A stretch of DNA of 64,000 nt from Azophilus sp965221465 (GCA_965221465.1 OZ244892.1:496001-560000); one strand, 5' to 3'; counted from the stretch's first letter, positions 33,284 through 42,409 are shown. Program-made: numbers and translations. The notes: generated from the sequence alone by a model not told the origin.

Positions 33284-33329
33284 TGGCGGCCAGCCCGCAA
33301 CCGGTGGTGTCGGTGTGACAGGAGGGCAC

Positions 33330-33764
33330 ATGTTGCGTTTTGATTTCGATGATGTTTGCGAGCAACTCGTCGAGCGGCTGGACGGCGCCCTCGGTTGCGC
33401 TCTGGTCGACCTTGCAACCGGGTTGCCGCTGGCGCTGTGCGCCCGGGCCGATTCGCTGGTCACCGCCACGGCGCTGGAGATGATCTCCGCGGCGGCGGTG
33501 GCCTGTTTTTCCGGTGGGGCCGGGGGGCGCTCGCAATCGGGTTCGGGGGACGAACAGGGTCGAGGCGTGGCAACGGGCCCGCGGCAGATTCAGGTCACGA
33601 CCGAACTCACCTACAACTTCATGTCGTTGGCGCCCGGCGAAGACAGGTTCCTTCTGGTGTTGATCATGAATCGCGGCGAATCGAATCTCGGGTTGGGGTG
33701 GATGGCGATGCGGCAGGCACTGGACGGCCTGCAGCTTGAACGCGCCGCCGACGAACTGGAGTAG
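33330..33764 (+). CDS. Roadblock/LC7-like small protein, copy 1
   Basis: 144 residues. The fold looks like a roadblock/longin-type alpha-beta domain: LDGALGCALVDLATGLPLALCA, a helix (TATALEMISAAAVACF), a Gly/Ser-rich loop, then QVTTELTYNFMSL and FLLVLIMNRGESNLGLGWMAMRQAL. It is clearly related to the protein at 33930-34499 (NFQFMAAI, VLVLFTDKTMTIGLGWMTIHRAQ). Such domains form dimers and regulate small GTPases or kinases; none is encoded nearby. ATG 33330 with GGAGGG upstream, 46 bp after the SDR stop. Confidence 0.65.
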   Translation: MLRFDFDDVCEQLVERLDGALGCALVDLATGLPLALCARADSLVTATALEMISAAAVACFSGGAGGRSQSGSGDEQGRGVATGPRQIQVTTELTYNFMSLAPGEDRFLLVLIMNRGESNLGLGWMAMRQALDGLQLERAADELE

Positions 33765-33929
33765 CCTGCCAGGACTGCCGAACCCCGTGGTCGGTTCCGG
33801 TCGTTGGAGGCGGTCAATTCTTCTTCCCGGCGGCCCGACGCATTGCCTTCCCCTCGTCCCGGTCCGGCGAGTCCGGATGTCGCGCCGTCGCTACGCTTGC
33901 CAGCCTCGCGACGTTCACTCACGCCCGGG

Positions 33930-34499
33930 TCAGTCTGGATTGCGCCGTCGCCGGAGGAGTGGATTGGGCAGGGGTTCCGGGTCGCTCCGGTCTGGCGGTG
34001 GCACCGGTTTGGGGTCGACCGCAGCTTCGGACGGCTGCTCCGGCGCGGCAGACGCCCGATCGAATCCGGTCTGCGCGCCAGGCAGTGGGGGTTCGAGCCC
34101 GGATGACTCCGCAAGCGATTCCTGAGCCCGGTGAATGGTCATCCAACCGAGGCCAATGGTCATGGTCTTGTCCGTGAACAGCACCAGCACGGCATCGTCG
34201 CGACCCGGTATGGCGGCCATGAACTGGAAGTTGTGCGCATTGGTAATCTGCGCTTCACGCACGAATCCGCGCGACGTGATCAGGCCGGTTGCCAGCGATT
34301 GAACGAATCGGTCGACGTACTTGCCCCGAAAGAGTTCCTTGCTGATGCCGAGGGCTGCGTCCAATTCGGCTGTCTCCAGGGCAGACCCCGGGCGGCTCGC
34401 CGAAGCCAGTGTACGGTCGTTGTCGAGGTCGAAGACCAGGCAGGTGAGGGCTGCCTCGGATTCCTCGATAACCCCGTCGCAGATTTCCTGGAGACCCAT
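33930..34499 (-). CDS. Roadblock/LC7-like small protein, copy 2, with proline-rich tail
   Basis: 189 residues. Residues 1-130 are a paralogue of the preceding gene: LTCLVFDLDNDRTLASASR, AALGISKELFRGKYVDRFVQSL, AHNFQFMAAIPGRDDAVLVL, and TIGLGWMTIHRAQESL. The last 55 residues are proline- and charge-rich, likely disordered (PKPVPPPDRSDPEPLPNP). ATG 34499 with GAGG seven bases upstream. It converges on copy 1 with 165 bp between stops. Function unknown; a heterodimer is possible. Confidence 0.65.
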   Translation of the reverse strand: MGLQEICDGVIEESEAALTCLVFDLDNDRTLASASRPGSALETAELDAALGISKELFRGKYVDRFVQSLATGLITSRGFVREAQITNAHNFQFMAAIPGRDDAVLVLFTDKTMTIGLGWMTIHRAQESLAESSGLEPPLPGAQTGFDRASAAPEQPSEAAVDPKPVPPPDRSDPEPLPNPLLRRRRNPD

Positions 34500-34613
34500 T
34501 CACGTTCCTCGCTCGTGTACCGGCGCTCGTCGTTCAAATGCGTCGCCGTGCCGACGCCTGGTTCGTCCCGCCGCAAGGCTTTCCGGGATGTTGCATGCCC
34601 GGGCCAAGTCGGG

Positions 34614-36215
34614 TCAAGTTGAAGCGGCTGCGGAATCCTCCCGAAGCGAAACGAACAGGGCGACGGTCATTGCCACGGTGATTGCCAGCACGGGCAGGGA
34701 AACCACCAGCACCGCGGATTGCACGGCGCGCAGGCCGCCGATCAGCATCAGCGCCAGCGGCAGCACCATCAGGGCGAACGCCCAGAAGACCCGGTGCCAG
34801 CGTTCCGGATTGGCGCCGGCGGGCAGGCGCCGGGTCGCGGCGGCGGCAATGGAGTACGAGGCGGAATCGTAGGTGGTGGCGACGAAAATGAACGCCATCG
34901 CGACGAACACGAGCAGCGGCAGGGGCTGCAGCGGCAGCGCCTCGACAATGGCTGCGATGGCAGTATCCGCCTGGCCCGCACGGACCAGCTCCTGCACCGG
35001 CACCAGCCCTTCCATGTCCATCCACATGGCGGTGTTGCCGAGCGCGACGTAGAAGAGGGCGCAGCCCAGGGTGCCGAACCCCACCATGCCGAAGATCAAC
35101 TGCCGGAGCGTCCTGCCGCGTGAGATGCGGGTGACGAATATGCCGACGTAGGGGCCGTAGGCCAGCCACCAGGCCCAGTAGAAGATGCTCCAGTCTTCGA
35201 CGAAGCCGGTCGCCAGGATCGGGTCGGTCCAGGTGTTCAGGCGGATGAAGTCCTGGATCATGAGGCCGAGGCTGTTGGTGCCGAGCTTCAGGGAAAAGAG
35301 CGTCGGTCCGGCCAGCAGGACGAACGCGGCGAACAGGCCGGCAATGCCCAGGTTCACGTCGCTCAGGCGCTTGATGCCCTTGTCGAGACCCATATAGACG
35401 CTGAACGCGAAGATCGCCACGGCGACGAGGGCGACGAACACGTCCAGGGCCGCCGATTCATCGATGCCGAACAGCGCGCCGATGCAGGCCCCGATCATCG
35501 GTGTCGCAAGCCCCAGGGAGGTTCCCGCGCCTCCCACCAGGGCGATGACGAACACGAAGTCGACGGCGCGGCCGAGCGGGCGGCGGGCGATGTCGTTGCC
35601 GGCGAGCCCTGCCAGGGATGTGGACAGGCGCAGTTGGGGAATCCTGCGCTGGTAGTAGGGGTAGGCGATCGCCACGGTCGGCAGGCAGTAGATGCACCAG
35701 GCGGAAAATCCCCAGTGGAAGATGCCGTAGGTGGCGGCCCACTCCCGTGCCTCCGGAGACCCGGAATCCAGACCGAACGGCGGCGTGTCGAGGTAGTAGG
35801 CCCATTCGATCGGCGACCAGTACAAGAGGCCGCCGCCGATGCCGGCGCAGAACAGCATGCCCATCCAGGAGGTGTTCGAATAAGCAGGGCGGGCATCGGA
35901 ACCGCCGAGCCTTCTGGTTCCGTACCTGCCGAACGCCAGCACACCCAGCACCACGGCCGCGGCCAGCGTCATCCACTGGTAGAGCAGGCCGAAATTGCCG
36001 GCGATGAAGTCGTAGGTGTCGGAGACGACATCGGATGCCTGCTCGGGTGCGAGCACGATGGGAATGCAGGCGGCGGTAATGAGCCCGGCGCTGGCGCCGA
36101 AAACGACCCGGTCGACTTGCGGTTGGGACTCCAGGGCCTTGCCGCGGTCCCGACCGGCCAAGGTGCCTGCCAATTGCGAAATGAGCCGATTGCGGTGCTG
36201 GGCGGCACGTGTCAT
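34614..36215 (-). CDS. BCCT-family betaine/carnitine/choline-type transporter
   Basis: 533 residues, twelve membrane segments. Landmarks: MLFCAGIGGGLLYWSPIEWAY near TM3, FHWGFSAWCIYCLPT, and the family signature region WSIFYWAWWLAYGPYVGIFV with ISRGRTLRQLIFG. BCCT carriers import quaternary-ammonium osmolytes or exchange them, Na- or H-coupled. The glycine stretch of the betaine carriers (GMGIG) is GGGLL here, so the ligand may differ. ATG 36215 gives a basic cytoplasmic N-terminus of about 35 residues. Stands alone. Confidence 0.9.
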   Translation of the reverse strand: MTRAAQHRNRLISQLAGTLAGRDRGKALESQPQVDRVVFGASAGLITAACIPIVLAPEQASDVVSDTYDFIAGNFGLLYQWMTLAAAVVLGVLAFGRYGTRRLGGSDARPAYSNTSWMGMLFCAGIGGGLLYWSPIEWAYYLDTPPFGLDSGSPEAREWAATYGIFHWGFSAWCIYCLPTVAIAYPYYQRRIPQLRLSTSLAGLAGNDIARRPLGRAVDFVFVIALVGGAGTSLGLATPMIGACIGALFGIDESAALDVFVALVAVAIFAFSVYMGLDKGIKRLSDVNLGIAGLFAAFVLLAGPTLFSLKLGTNSLGLMIQDFIRLNTWTDPILATGFVEDWSIFYWAWWLAYGPYVGIFVTRISRGRTLRQLIFGMVGFGTLGCALFYVALGNTAMWMDMEGLVPVQELVRAGQADTAIAAIVEALPLQPLPLLVFVAMAFIFVATTYDSASYSIAAAATRRLPAGANPERWHRVFWAFALMVLPLALMLIGGLRAVQSAVLVVSLPVLAITVAMTVALFVSLREDSAAAST

Positions 36216-36547
36216 CGCATCGAGTATCGGGACCTTGCCGCCCGCTGTCCAGCGAGAGCCTTGTCCAATGCGAGATGAACCTGAAATATAGAGGCGATTC
36301 CAACGCAAAGTGAGCCTTGACCTGGGGTGTCGGGAATCGTCGGGAGACGGTCGTGACACTTCGAATCGAGTGCACTCGCACCATGGAACAGGTGGCTACC
36401 TTTATCCCGAGGGCTTTGGGGGGGCTGCCCCAGCCATAGGCTCGACAGGCTCGGTAGACCGCCATGATCCGGCACTCGAGCACGAATATCTGAATTGGAT
36501 TACACTTTTTCGCGTTTCGCCACGGCGCGTTGTAGAGGAAGTACGCC
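36216..36547. other. Gap between divergent BCCT and DUF2235 genes
   Basis: 332 bp that should hold both promoters. The stretch around 36410-36450 is G- then C-rich (GGCTTTGGGGGGGCTGCCCC) and can fold on itself. No open frame looks coding, and I cannot place -35/-10 boxes with confidence. Confidence 0.5.
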
Positions 36548-37585
36548 ATGCCCGGAACCCGGAAGCGCCTGGTGGTCTGCTGCGACGGCACCTGGAACAG
36601 CCCGGAGCAACAACACGTGACCAATGTGGTGCGCACTGCGCGCGCCGTGCGGCCCACGGACAACGCAGGCGTTCACCAGGTCGTGTTCTACGACTGGGGA
36701 ATCGGCTCACACGGCAACCGCATCCGCGGCGGCATGCTCGGCAAGGGCATCGACAAGAACATCCAGGATGCCTATCGTTTTCTGGTACACAACCATGCGG
36801 ATGGCGACGAGATTTTTCTTTTCGGCTTCAGCCGCGGCGCCTATACCGCCCGCAGTCTGGCCGGCTTTATTCGCAACGCCGGCCTGCTCGAAAAACTGCA
36901 TTCCCACCTGATTGCCGACGCTTACGAACTCTACAGGCAGCCGGCCGGGCCGGACGCGCCGGAGGCAGTCGACTTTCGCCGCGACCATTGCCGCGAGGTG
37001 CGAATCAGGTTTGTCGGCGTCTGGGATACCGTCGGAGCCCTGGGCGTGCCGAGCCGGGTTTTCAAGAAGATGGGCGGCAACCGCCGTCATGCGTTTCACG
37101 ACACCTCGTTGAGCAAGATCATCGATCACGCCTGCCAGGCGGTGGCGATCGACGAGCAACGCATCGATTTCGAACCGACGCTCTGGCGGCGGCCGCCGAG
37201 AGACGGCCAGACCATCGAACAGCAATGGTTTGCCGGCGTGCACGGCGATGTGGGGGGCGGCAATACCGATGCCGGTCTCGCCGATGTGGCCCTGGACTGG
37301 ATGTGGACTCGGGCGTCCGCCCAAGAGCTTGCGTTCGATCGAGCCTATTGGGATGCGAAGGTGCGCCCCAATGCTGCGGGCCCGCTGCATCCGTCCCGGA
37401 AGGGAATCTATCGGGTCAAGCGCAGCCACGTCCGACCCATCGGCAATTTGCCGGCGGGTCTCGAAAGCGTGCATGATTCGGTGCGCGAGCGCTGCACCCA
37501 TGTGCAATCCTACCGGCCGGAAAACCTGGTCGCGTTTCTGGACGGCAATCCCCAACCCGATTGGCCCCGGGATCGTCTCTCGTGA
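36548..37585 (+). CDS. DUF2235 alpha/beta-hydrolase (phospholipase-like)
   Basis: 345 residues. DUF2235 proteins, including the Tle1 type VI phospholipase effectors, carry GxSxG: here FLFGFSRGAYTARSLAG with S95. The family start LVVCCDGTWN and the late GVHGDVGGGN (with the catalytic aspartate) are present. Likely a lipase or phospholipase; no signal peptide. ATG 36548 has GAGGAAG upstream. The next gene overlaps its stop by three bases (GTGA), so the two are translationally coupled. No type VI secretion genes are in the window, so a secreted-effector role is not supported. Confidence 0.85.
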   Translation: MPGTRKRLVVCCDGTWNSPEQQHVTNVVRTARAVRPTDNAGVHQVVFYDWGIGSHGNRIRGGMLGKGIDKNIQDAYRFLVHNHADGDEIFLFGFSRGAYTARSLAGFIRNAGLLEKLHSHLIADAYELYRQPAGPDAPEAVDFRRDHCREVRIRFVGVWDTVGALGVPSRVFKKMGGNRRHAFHDTSLSKIIDHACQAVAIDEQRIDFEPTLWRRPPRDGQTIEQQWFAGVHGDVGGGNTDAGLADVALDWMWTRASAQELAFDRAYWDAKVRPNAAGPLHPSRKGIYRVKRSHVRPIGNLPAGLESVHDSVRERCTHVQSYRPENLVAFLDGNPQPDWPRDRLS

Positions 37586-37884
37586 CGGCGGCAACGAAAA
37601 CCAGTATTCGTGACACGGTCACTAAGGCCGATCTCCGGAACATGGCAACGAAGGCCGATCTCCGGAACATGGCAACGAAGGCCGATTTCCAGAACATGGT
37701 CACGAAGGCGGACATCCGAGACATGGCGACGAAAGCCGACATCAAGGCCCTCAGGGAAGACTTGAAACACCTGGAAACCATGCTACGGATGGAGATGCAT
37801 TTGCTCCGCGAGACGCTTACGGTTCGGCTGGGCGGTATCGTCGTGCTCGGTGTGGGAACGCTGGCCGCGCTGAATCAGCTGTAA
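37582..37884 (+). CDS. Repeat coiled-coil protein with one C-terminal membrane segment
   Basis: 100 residues from GTG 37582. Five nine-residue repeats (TKADLRNMA, TKADLRNMA, TKADFQNMV, TKADIRDMA, TKADIKALR) encoded by 27-bp DNA repeats run into a heptad-like coil (DLKHLETMLRMEMHLLRETL) and end in a membrane helix (GGIVVLGVGTLAALNQL). The layout resembles small DUF1640/CCDC90-like proteins. The GTGA overlap with the DUF2235 gene suggests both products act together, e.g. as membrane anchor, chaperone or inhibitor of the hydrolase (inference). Confidence 0.75.
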   Translation: MTAATKTSIRDTVTKADLRNMATKADLRNMATKADFQNMVTKADIRDMATKADIKALREDLKHLETMLRMEMHLLRETLTVRLGGIVVLGVGTLAALNQL

Positions 37885-37934
37885 CGCGCAGACAGGTCGG
37901 GTTCAGGTGTTCGGCCGACGCGCGCCGGATAGGG

Positions 37935-39266
37935 TCAGACAAGTAGCCGGTACGGCGCCTCCAGCAGGTCGCGGACCGTGCCCAGGAACTGTGCGGCGGG
38001 GGCACCGTCGAGAACGCGGTGATCCCAGGTGAGCGACAGGCGCATTACCCGGTTTTTGCGGGGCGTGGCGCCTTCCCAGGCGACGCCGTCGCGAATCCGG
38101 TTGACGCCGAGAATGCCCGACTGCGGCGCATTGATGATGGGCGTGAACGCGTCGACGCCGAACATGCCGAGCGCCGAGACGGTGAAGGTACCGTCGTGCA
38201 TGTCGTCCGGCGTCAGGTCGCCGTCTCGGGCGGCGGCGGCCAGGCGCGCGCTCTCCTGGGCGAGTTGCTTCATGGTCAGTCGGTCGGCGTGTCGTATTAC
38301 CGGGACGATCAGGCCGTCGTCCAGGGCGACGGCCATTCCCACGTTGATGTCTCCGCGCAGCGTAATCTCGGTCTCTCCGAAAACACTGTTCATGTCGGGG
38401 TGCTGCGCCAGCGCTTTCGCGGCGGCTCGTATCACCAGGTCGGTGTAGGTGGGCCGCAGCCCCTCCGGTTCCCACTCGTCGATGAGCTGTGTGCGCAGCT
38501 TCACCGCATCGTCCATGTCGACGTCCATGTCCATGGTCAACTGGGCGGAAGATTGCAGACTTTCGTGCATGCGCCTGGCGATGGTCCGGCGCATGCCCCG
38601 GACCGGTACCGTGCGGTCTTCGGTGCGCGCGGTCTCGGGCGCGCCGGTGGCCGCCTGTTCCACGTCTTCCCGCGTGATTCGCCCGCCAGGGCCGGTGCCT
38701 CGGACGCTGCTCAGATTGACGCCCAGTTCCCGTGCCAGTTTGCGCGCCAGGGGCGAGGAGGCCGGCGTGCCGGTCAATTGTGGCCGTGCCTCGGCCGCTG
38801 CCTGTACGTCGGCTTCGACAACTCGGCCTCCCGGCCCGCTGCCGTTCAGGCCGGCGATCTCGATGTTCAGTTCGCGGGCCAGTCGCCGGGCCGCGGGAGA
38901 CGAGAACGGTCTTCCGTCTTCAGCCGTTGCTACGGCAGGCGCGGCAGCGGCTGGTGTCGAATTCGCAGCGGACGTTTCCGTCGCGGCAACAGCGCCGGCC
39001 GCATTCGGCAGCACGTCCGGCATCGATTCCCCGGGCTCGTAGATATAACCGACCACATCCCCGGGCTTCATGGTGATGCCTGCCGCGACCATGTGCCGGA
39101 CGATGCCTGCCGCCTCGGCATCCACATCGAGGTTGACCTTTTCCGTCTCCAGGCGGTAGAGAAGGTCGCCCTTTTCCACGTGTTCGCCGTCGGCAACGCA
39201 CCACTCTTCGACGATGCCTTCGGTCATGTTCATGCCGACCTTGACGAGGTAGATTTCCTGGGGCAA
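37935..39266 (-). CDS. acoC: 2-oxoacid/acetoin dehydrogenase E2 (dihydrolipoyl acyltransferase)
   Basis: 443 residues. One lipoyl domain (1-78, lipoylated K43 in LETEKVNLD), two E3/E1-binding domains (about 118-152, SSPAARRLARELNIEIAGLNG; and about 165-200, SSPLARKLARELGV), Ala/Pro linkers, and the catalytic domain (about 220-443) with NVGMAVALDDGLIVPVI and the active-site WDHRVLDGAPAAQF. Transfers an acyl group from E1-bound hydroxyethyl to CoA. Two peripheral-subunit-binding domains is unusual, as one is normal. Last gene of the E1alpha-E1beta-AcoX-E2 operon; no E3 gene is present here. Confidence 0.88.
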   Translation of the reverse strand: MPQEIYLVKVGMNMTEGIVEEWCVADGEHVEKGDLLYRLETEKVNLDVDAEAAGIVRHMVAAGITMKPGDVVGYIYEPGESMPDVLPNAAGAVAATETSAANSTPAAAAPAVATAEDGRPFSSPAARRLARELNIEIAGLNGSGPGGRVVEADVQAAAEARPQLTGTPASSPLARKLARELGVNLSSVRGTGPGGRITREDVEQAATGAPETARTEDRTVPVRGMRRTIARRMHESLQSSAQLTMDMDVDMDDAVKLRTQLIDEWEPEGLRPTYTDLVIRAAAKALAQHPDMNSVFGETEITLRGDINVGMAVALDDGLIVPVIRHADRLTMKQLAQESARLAAAARDGDLTPDDMHDGTFTVSALGMFGVDAFTPIINAPQSGILGVNRIRDGVAWEGATPRKNRVMRLSLTWDHRVLDGAPAAQFLGTVRDLLEAPYRLLV

Positions 39267-39296
39267 TTCGGATTCCTCTGTTAGCCCGCATCCGGG

Positions 39297-40301
39297 CTAG
39301 TGATCTGCCGGCGGGTGCGAGTCGTCGGCCATGCTAAACAATCCTCTCTCGGCGGCCAACTCGAGGGTCTGCCAGACATCCACGACCTGCGGACCGCTCG
39401 ATTCGACCCACATCCACGCCTTGCGGCCGGCTGCGAGCGTTCGGTCCCGTTCGCCGTCGAAAGCGAGCACCCCTGGGCCGGTAATCTCGACACGTTCGCC
39501 GAAGCGCACGGTGGCATGATCGGCAACGGCAACCCGGCGATAGAGCCCCGGCGCGATGGGCGCCTGCACGATGTGGCCGCCTGGCCCGAATCTCAGCCGC
39601 AGGCCGCATTCGTCGTCGCGGCTGACGCTTTGCAGAAGCCCGCCGATGGACGTCACCCCCACCGCTGCCGGGTCGGCGCAAGTCAGGAGGGCGGTATCGA
39701 GCAACTCCGGCGCGAGCAGGGCACGGGCGCCGACGAATCGTTCCCGGCTGAGTACGGCATCGATGAGCGCCAGATCGCCGCGCTCGCCTTCGATTTCCAC
39801 TCGAACGATCTTCTGTTGCCGGGCCACCTCGTCGAGCCGGATATGCCCGGCCGCGATCAGCCCCGCTGCCGCACCGGCGATCGTGCCTTCGAGCAGGCAT
39901 GGGAACACGTTGTTCGTGCCCGTCGACAGGGCGATCAGCGGCGCATCTTGCCAGCCGATGGCGAAGGCGCGGTTGGTGCCGTCCCCGCCCAGGGTCATGA
40001 CCACGGCGCAGTCGATGTCGTTAAGCGCCCTGGCCGCGGAAATGGTATCGAGGGGGGTGGCCGTGCGGGTGGCATCCAGGGCAGTGAATTCGCAGTCGTC
40101 GTGGCCCCCGAGTGCGCCTGCGACGATGCCGTGCGCGTCATCGAGGAAGGCGAACTCGCGGGCGCCCGCGGCATGGGCGCCGATCAGCGCCCGGCTGACG
40201 ATGGCCTGCTTTTCCTGATTGTCGAATACGGAGGCGCGGGCGACCAGGCGGCGCACGTCCTTGCCCGAAGCCGGATTGGCGATCAATCCGATGACGCCCA
40301 C
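39297..40301 (-). CDS. acoX: AcoX-like protein of the ATP-NAD kinase fold
   Basis: 334 residues. N-terminal diacylglycerol/NAD kinase-like domain with IGLIANPASGKD and MTLGGDGTNRAFA, then LIALSTGTNNVFP. AcoX lies in acetoin-dehydrogenase operons and its exact role is not known; an NAD-kinase-like activity has been suggested from sequence. Start ATG 40301. It sits between E1beta and E2 with 27- and 30-bp gaps, which is the position found in aco operons and favours an acetoin-type over a pyruvate dehydrogenase. Confidence 0.82.
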   Translation of the reverse strand: MGVIGLIANPASGKDVRRLVARASVFDNQEKQAIVSRALIGAHAAGAREFAFLDDAHGIVAGALGGHDDCEFTALDATRTATPLDTISAARALNDIDCAVVMTLGGDGTNRAFAIGWQDAPLIALSTGTNNVFPCLLEGTIAGAAAGLIAAGHIRLDEVARQQKIVRVEIEGERGDLALIDAVLSRERFVGARALLAPELLDTALLTCADPAAVGVTSIGGLLQSVSRDDECGLRLRFGPGGHIVQAPIAPGLYRRVAVADHATVRFGERVEITGPGVLAFDGERDRTLAAGRKAWMWVESSGPQVVDVWQTLELAAERGLFSMADDSHPPADH

Positions 40302-40328
40302 TCTGGAAATTCCTGACGAACGGCGGCG

Positions 40329-41327
40329 TCAGAGACCGAGTTGCGCTTTCGCCTCCGCCACGATCCGTTCGGCATTGGGGACGTAGTGTGCCTCCAGCGC
40401 CGGGCTGAACGGCACCGGTGAGAACGGGGCGCCGATGCGCGCGATGGGCGCGTCGAGGTAATCGAACGCCAGTTCCTGGAGCTGCGCGGCGATTTCGCCG
40501 CCGATGCCGCCGAAACGCACGGCTTCGTGCACGATCATCGCTCGGTGGGTTTTCTTCAGGGACGCCACCACCGTATCGGTGTCGAACGGTTGCAGTGTGC
40601 GAGGATCGATCACCTCCGCATCGATGCCGCACTCGCCGAGTTGCTCGGCTGCCGCAAGGGCCTCGTGCACCATCCGGCCCAGGGCGACGATGGTGTAGTT
40701 GGTTCCCTCGCGGACGATGTTCGCCTTGCCGAGGGGGATGGCGTAGGGCTCCTCCGGAACCTGCCCCTTCATGGCGAGCGACATCTTGTTCAGGATGACG
40801 AACACGGGGTTGTCGTCGCGCGCAGCGCTGATGATGAGGCCCTTGGCATCGTAGGGGGTCGAGGCCATGGTCACCTTCAGGCCGGGCACGTGACAGATCC
40901 AGGCTTCCAGGCTCTGGCTGTGCTGTGCCGCCAGGCTGGCGCCGGCGCCGGCCATGGTGAGCACCGTCACCGGCAGGGTCGCGCGGCCGCCGAACATGTA
41001 GCGCATCTTGGCGAGCTGATTGGCGATCTCGTCCATGCACTCGCCCATGAAGTCCATGAACATCACGTCGATGACCGGCCGGCAGCCCGTGGCCGCAGCG
41101 CCGACGCCGAGGCCGACGATGCCTTCCTCGGATATGGGCGTATCGACGACGCGGTCGGCCCCGAATTCGCTCTGCAACCCGTGAAAGTACCCGTATACGC
41201 CACCGGCCTGGCCGACATCCTCGCCGGCGACGAACGCATTGGGTTGTTCCTGCAACACGCACCGGATACCGTCGGCGATTGCGGCGACGTATGGGATTTC
41301 CCGGGGCTTTTCCTGTGCTTCGGCCAT
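40329..41327 (-). CDS. acoB: Acetoin/2-oxoacid dehydrogenase E1 beta subunit
   Basis: 332 residues. Transketolase-like pyrimidine-binding domain with FVAGEDVGQAGGVYG, DTPISEEGIVGLGVGAA (catalytic glutamate in SEE), MFMDFMGECMDEIANQ and the C-terminal transketolase domain DAEVIDPRTLQPFD and HEAVRFGGIGGE. Binds ThDP at the interface with the alpha subunit. ATG 41327 with GAGGAG upstream. The reaction is oxidative cleavage of acetoin or a 2-oxoacid with transfer to lipoyl-E2. Confidence 0.9.
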   Translation of the reverse strand: MAEAQEKPREIPYVAAIADGIRCVLQEQPNAFVAGEDVGQAGGVYGYFHGLQSEFGADRVVDTPISEEGIVGLGVGAAATGCRPVIDVMFMDFMGECMDEIANQLAKMRYMFGGRATLPVTVLTMAGAGASLAAQHSQSLEAWICHVPGLKVTMASTPYDAKGLIISAARDDNPVFVILNKMSLAMKGQVPEEPYAIPLGKANIVREGTNYTIVALGRMVHEALAAAEQLGECGIDAEVIDPRTLQPFDTDTVVASLKKTHRAMIVHEAVRFGGIGGEIAAQLQELAFDYLDAPIARIGAPFSPVPFSPALEAHYVPNAERIVAEAKAQLGL

Positions 41328-41355
41328 TGACGGCTCCTCTTCTACCGATGCGTAC

Positions 41356-42327
41356 CTATGCGTAAACGTCTTCGGTGACGGTGGCGGGGTCGGGGAACGG
41401 GCTCTCTTCCGCGTACTCGACGGCCGCGTCGACTTCGGCCCGGATTTCCTCGTGTATGGCCTTGGCAGCCTCGGGCGAGAGCACGCCCTGTTCGGCGAGC
41501 CTGGCTTCGAAGGTCTCGATGGGGTCTTTCTTCTGCCACTGTTCGACCTCTTCGTCAGTGCGGTAGGAGAGCCCCATCCCGCGTACGCCGACGTGGTCGT
41601 AGAACCGGTATGTCTTGCATTCGAGCAGGGTGGGGCCGTCGCCGCGCCGCGCCCGGTCGATTGCTTCTCCGGCCGCCTCGTAGACCGCCACCGCATCCAT
41701 GCCGTCCACAATGACGCCGGGCATGCCGTATCCGGGCGCGCGGTCGGCAATATCGACGATGGCCTGGTGGTTTGCCTGAGGCGTGAACTCGCCGTAGCCG
41801 TTGTTCTCGCAGACGTACACGCAGGGCAGCTTGTAGAGGCCGGCCATGTTCGCGGCCTCGTGGAACGACCCTTCATTGCTTGCCCCGTCTCCGAAGAAGC
41901 AGACGGCCACCTGGTCGGCCTTTCTGAACTTGGACGAGAAGGCGGCGCCCATGGCGATGGTGGTGCCTGCCGCAACGATGCCATTGGCGCCGAGCATGCC
42001 GATCTCGAGGTCGGAAACGTGCATGCTGCCGCCCTTGCCCTTGCAGTACCCCGTCGCCTTGCCGAACAGCTCCGCGAACATGTACTTGAAATCGCCGCCC
42101 TTGGCGATCAGGTGCCCATGGCCCCGGTGGGTGCTGGTGATGTAGTCCTCGTCCGAGAGGTGCGTCATGACGCCGGCAGCAACCGCTTCCTCGCCCACGT
42201 ACAAGTGCAGCGCGCCTGGAATCTTGCCGTTTTCCATCATCTTGCCGGCGGTTTCCTCGAAGAGGCGGATGCGCACCATGCGCCGGTGCATGTCCAGCAG
42301 GACATCGTCGGAGATCGGTTTGCTCAA
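41356..42327 (-). CDS. acoA: Acetoin/2-oxoacid dehydrogenase E1 alpha subunit
   Basis: 323 residues. ThDP-binding motif from FFGDGASNEG to VYVCENNGYGEF (GDG-x(n)-NN), the HRGHGHLIAKG loop, and KGKGGSMHVSDLEIGMLGANGIVAAG, all typical of the acetoin/pyruvate E1alpha type. I use the TTG at 42327, which is preceded by GGGGGAA and gives the family-like N-terminus SKPISDDVLLDMHRRMVRIR; the ATG at residue 13 is the alternative. First gene of the operon, 82 bp from the divergent acyl-CoA synthetase gene. Confidence 0.88.
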   Translation of the reverse strand: MSKPISDDVLLDMHRRMVRIRLFEETAGKMMENGKIPGALHLYVGEEAVAAGVMTHLSDEDYITSTHRGHGHLIAKGGDFKYMFAELFGKATGYCKGKGGSMHVSDLEIGMLGANGIVAAGTTIAMGAAFSSKFRKADQVAVCFFGDGASNEGSFHEAANMAGLYKLPCVYVCENNGYGEFTPQANHQAIVDIADRAPGYGMPGVIVDGMDAVAVYEAAGEAIDRARRGDGPTLLECKTYRFYDHVGVRGMGLSYRTDEEVEQWQKKDPIETFEARLAEQGVLSPEAAKAIHEEIRAEVDAAVEYAEESPFPDPATVTEDVYA

Positions 42328-42409
42328 GGCTTCCCCCGTTGGGTTTTTCGCATATATTTGCGCCTTTATATCGAAAGGAAGGCAGTGTGTATATCGGAGG
42401 CAAGGCGAC

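Noticed and set aside
36548..37585. Type VI secretion effector call for the DUF2235 protein
   Set aside because: No vgrG, hcp, paar or adaptor genes are nearby and there is no targeting domain; only the family link is supported.
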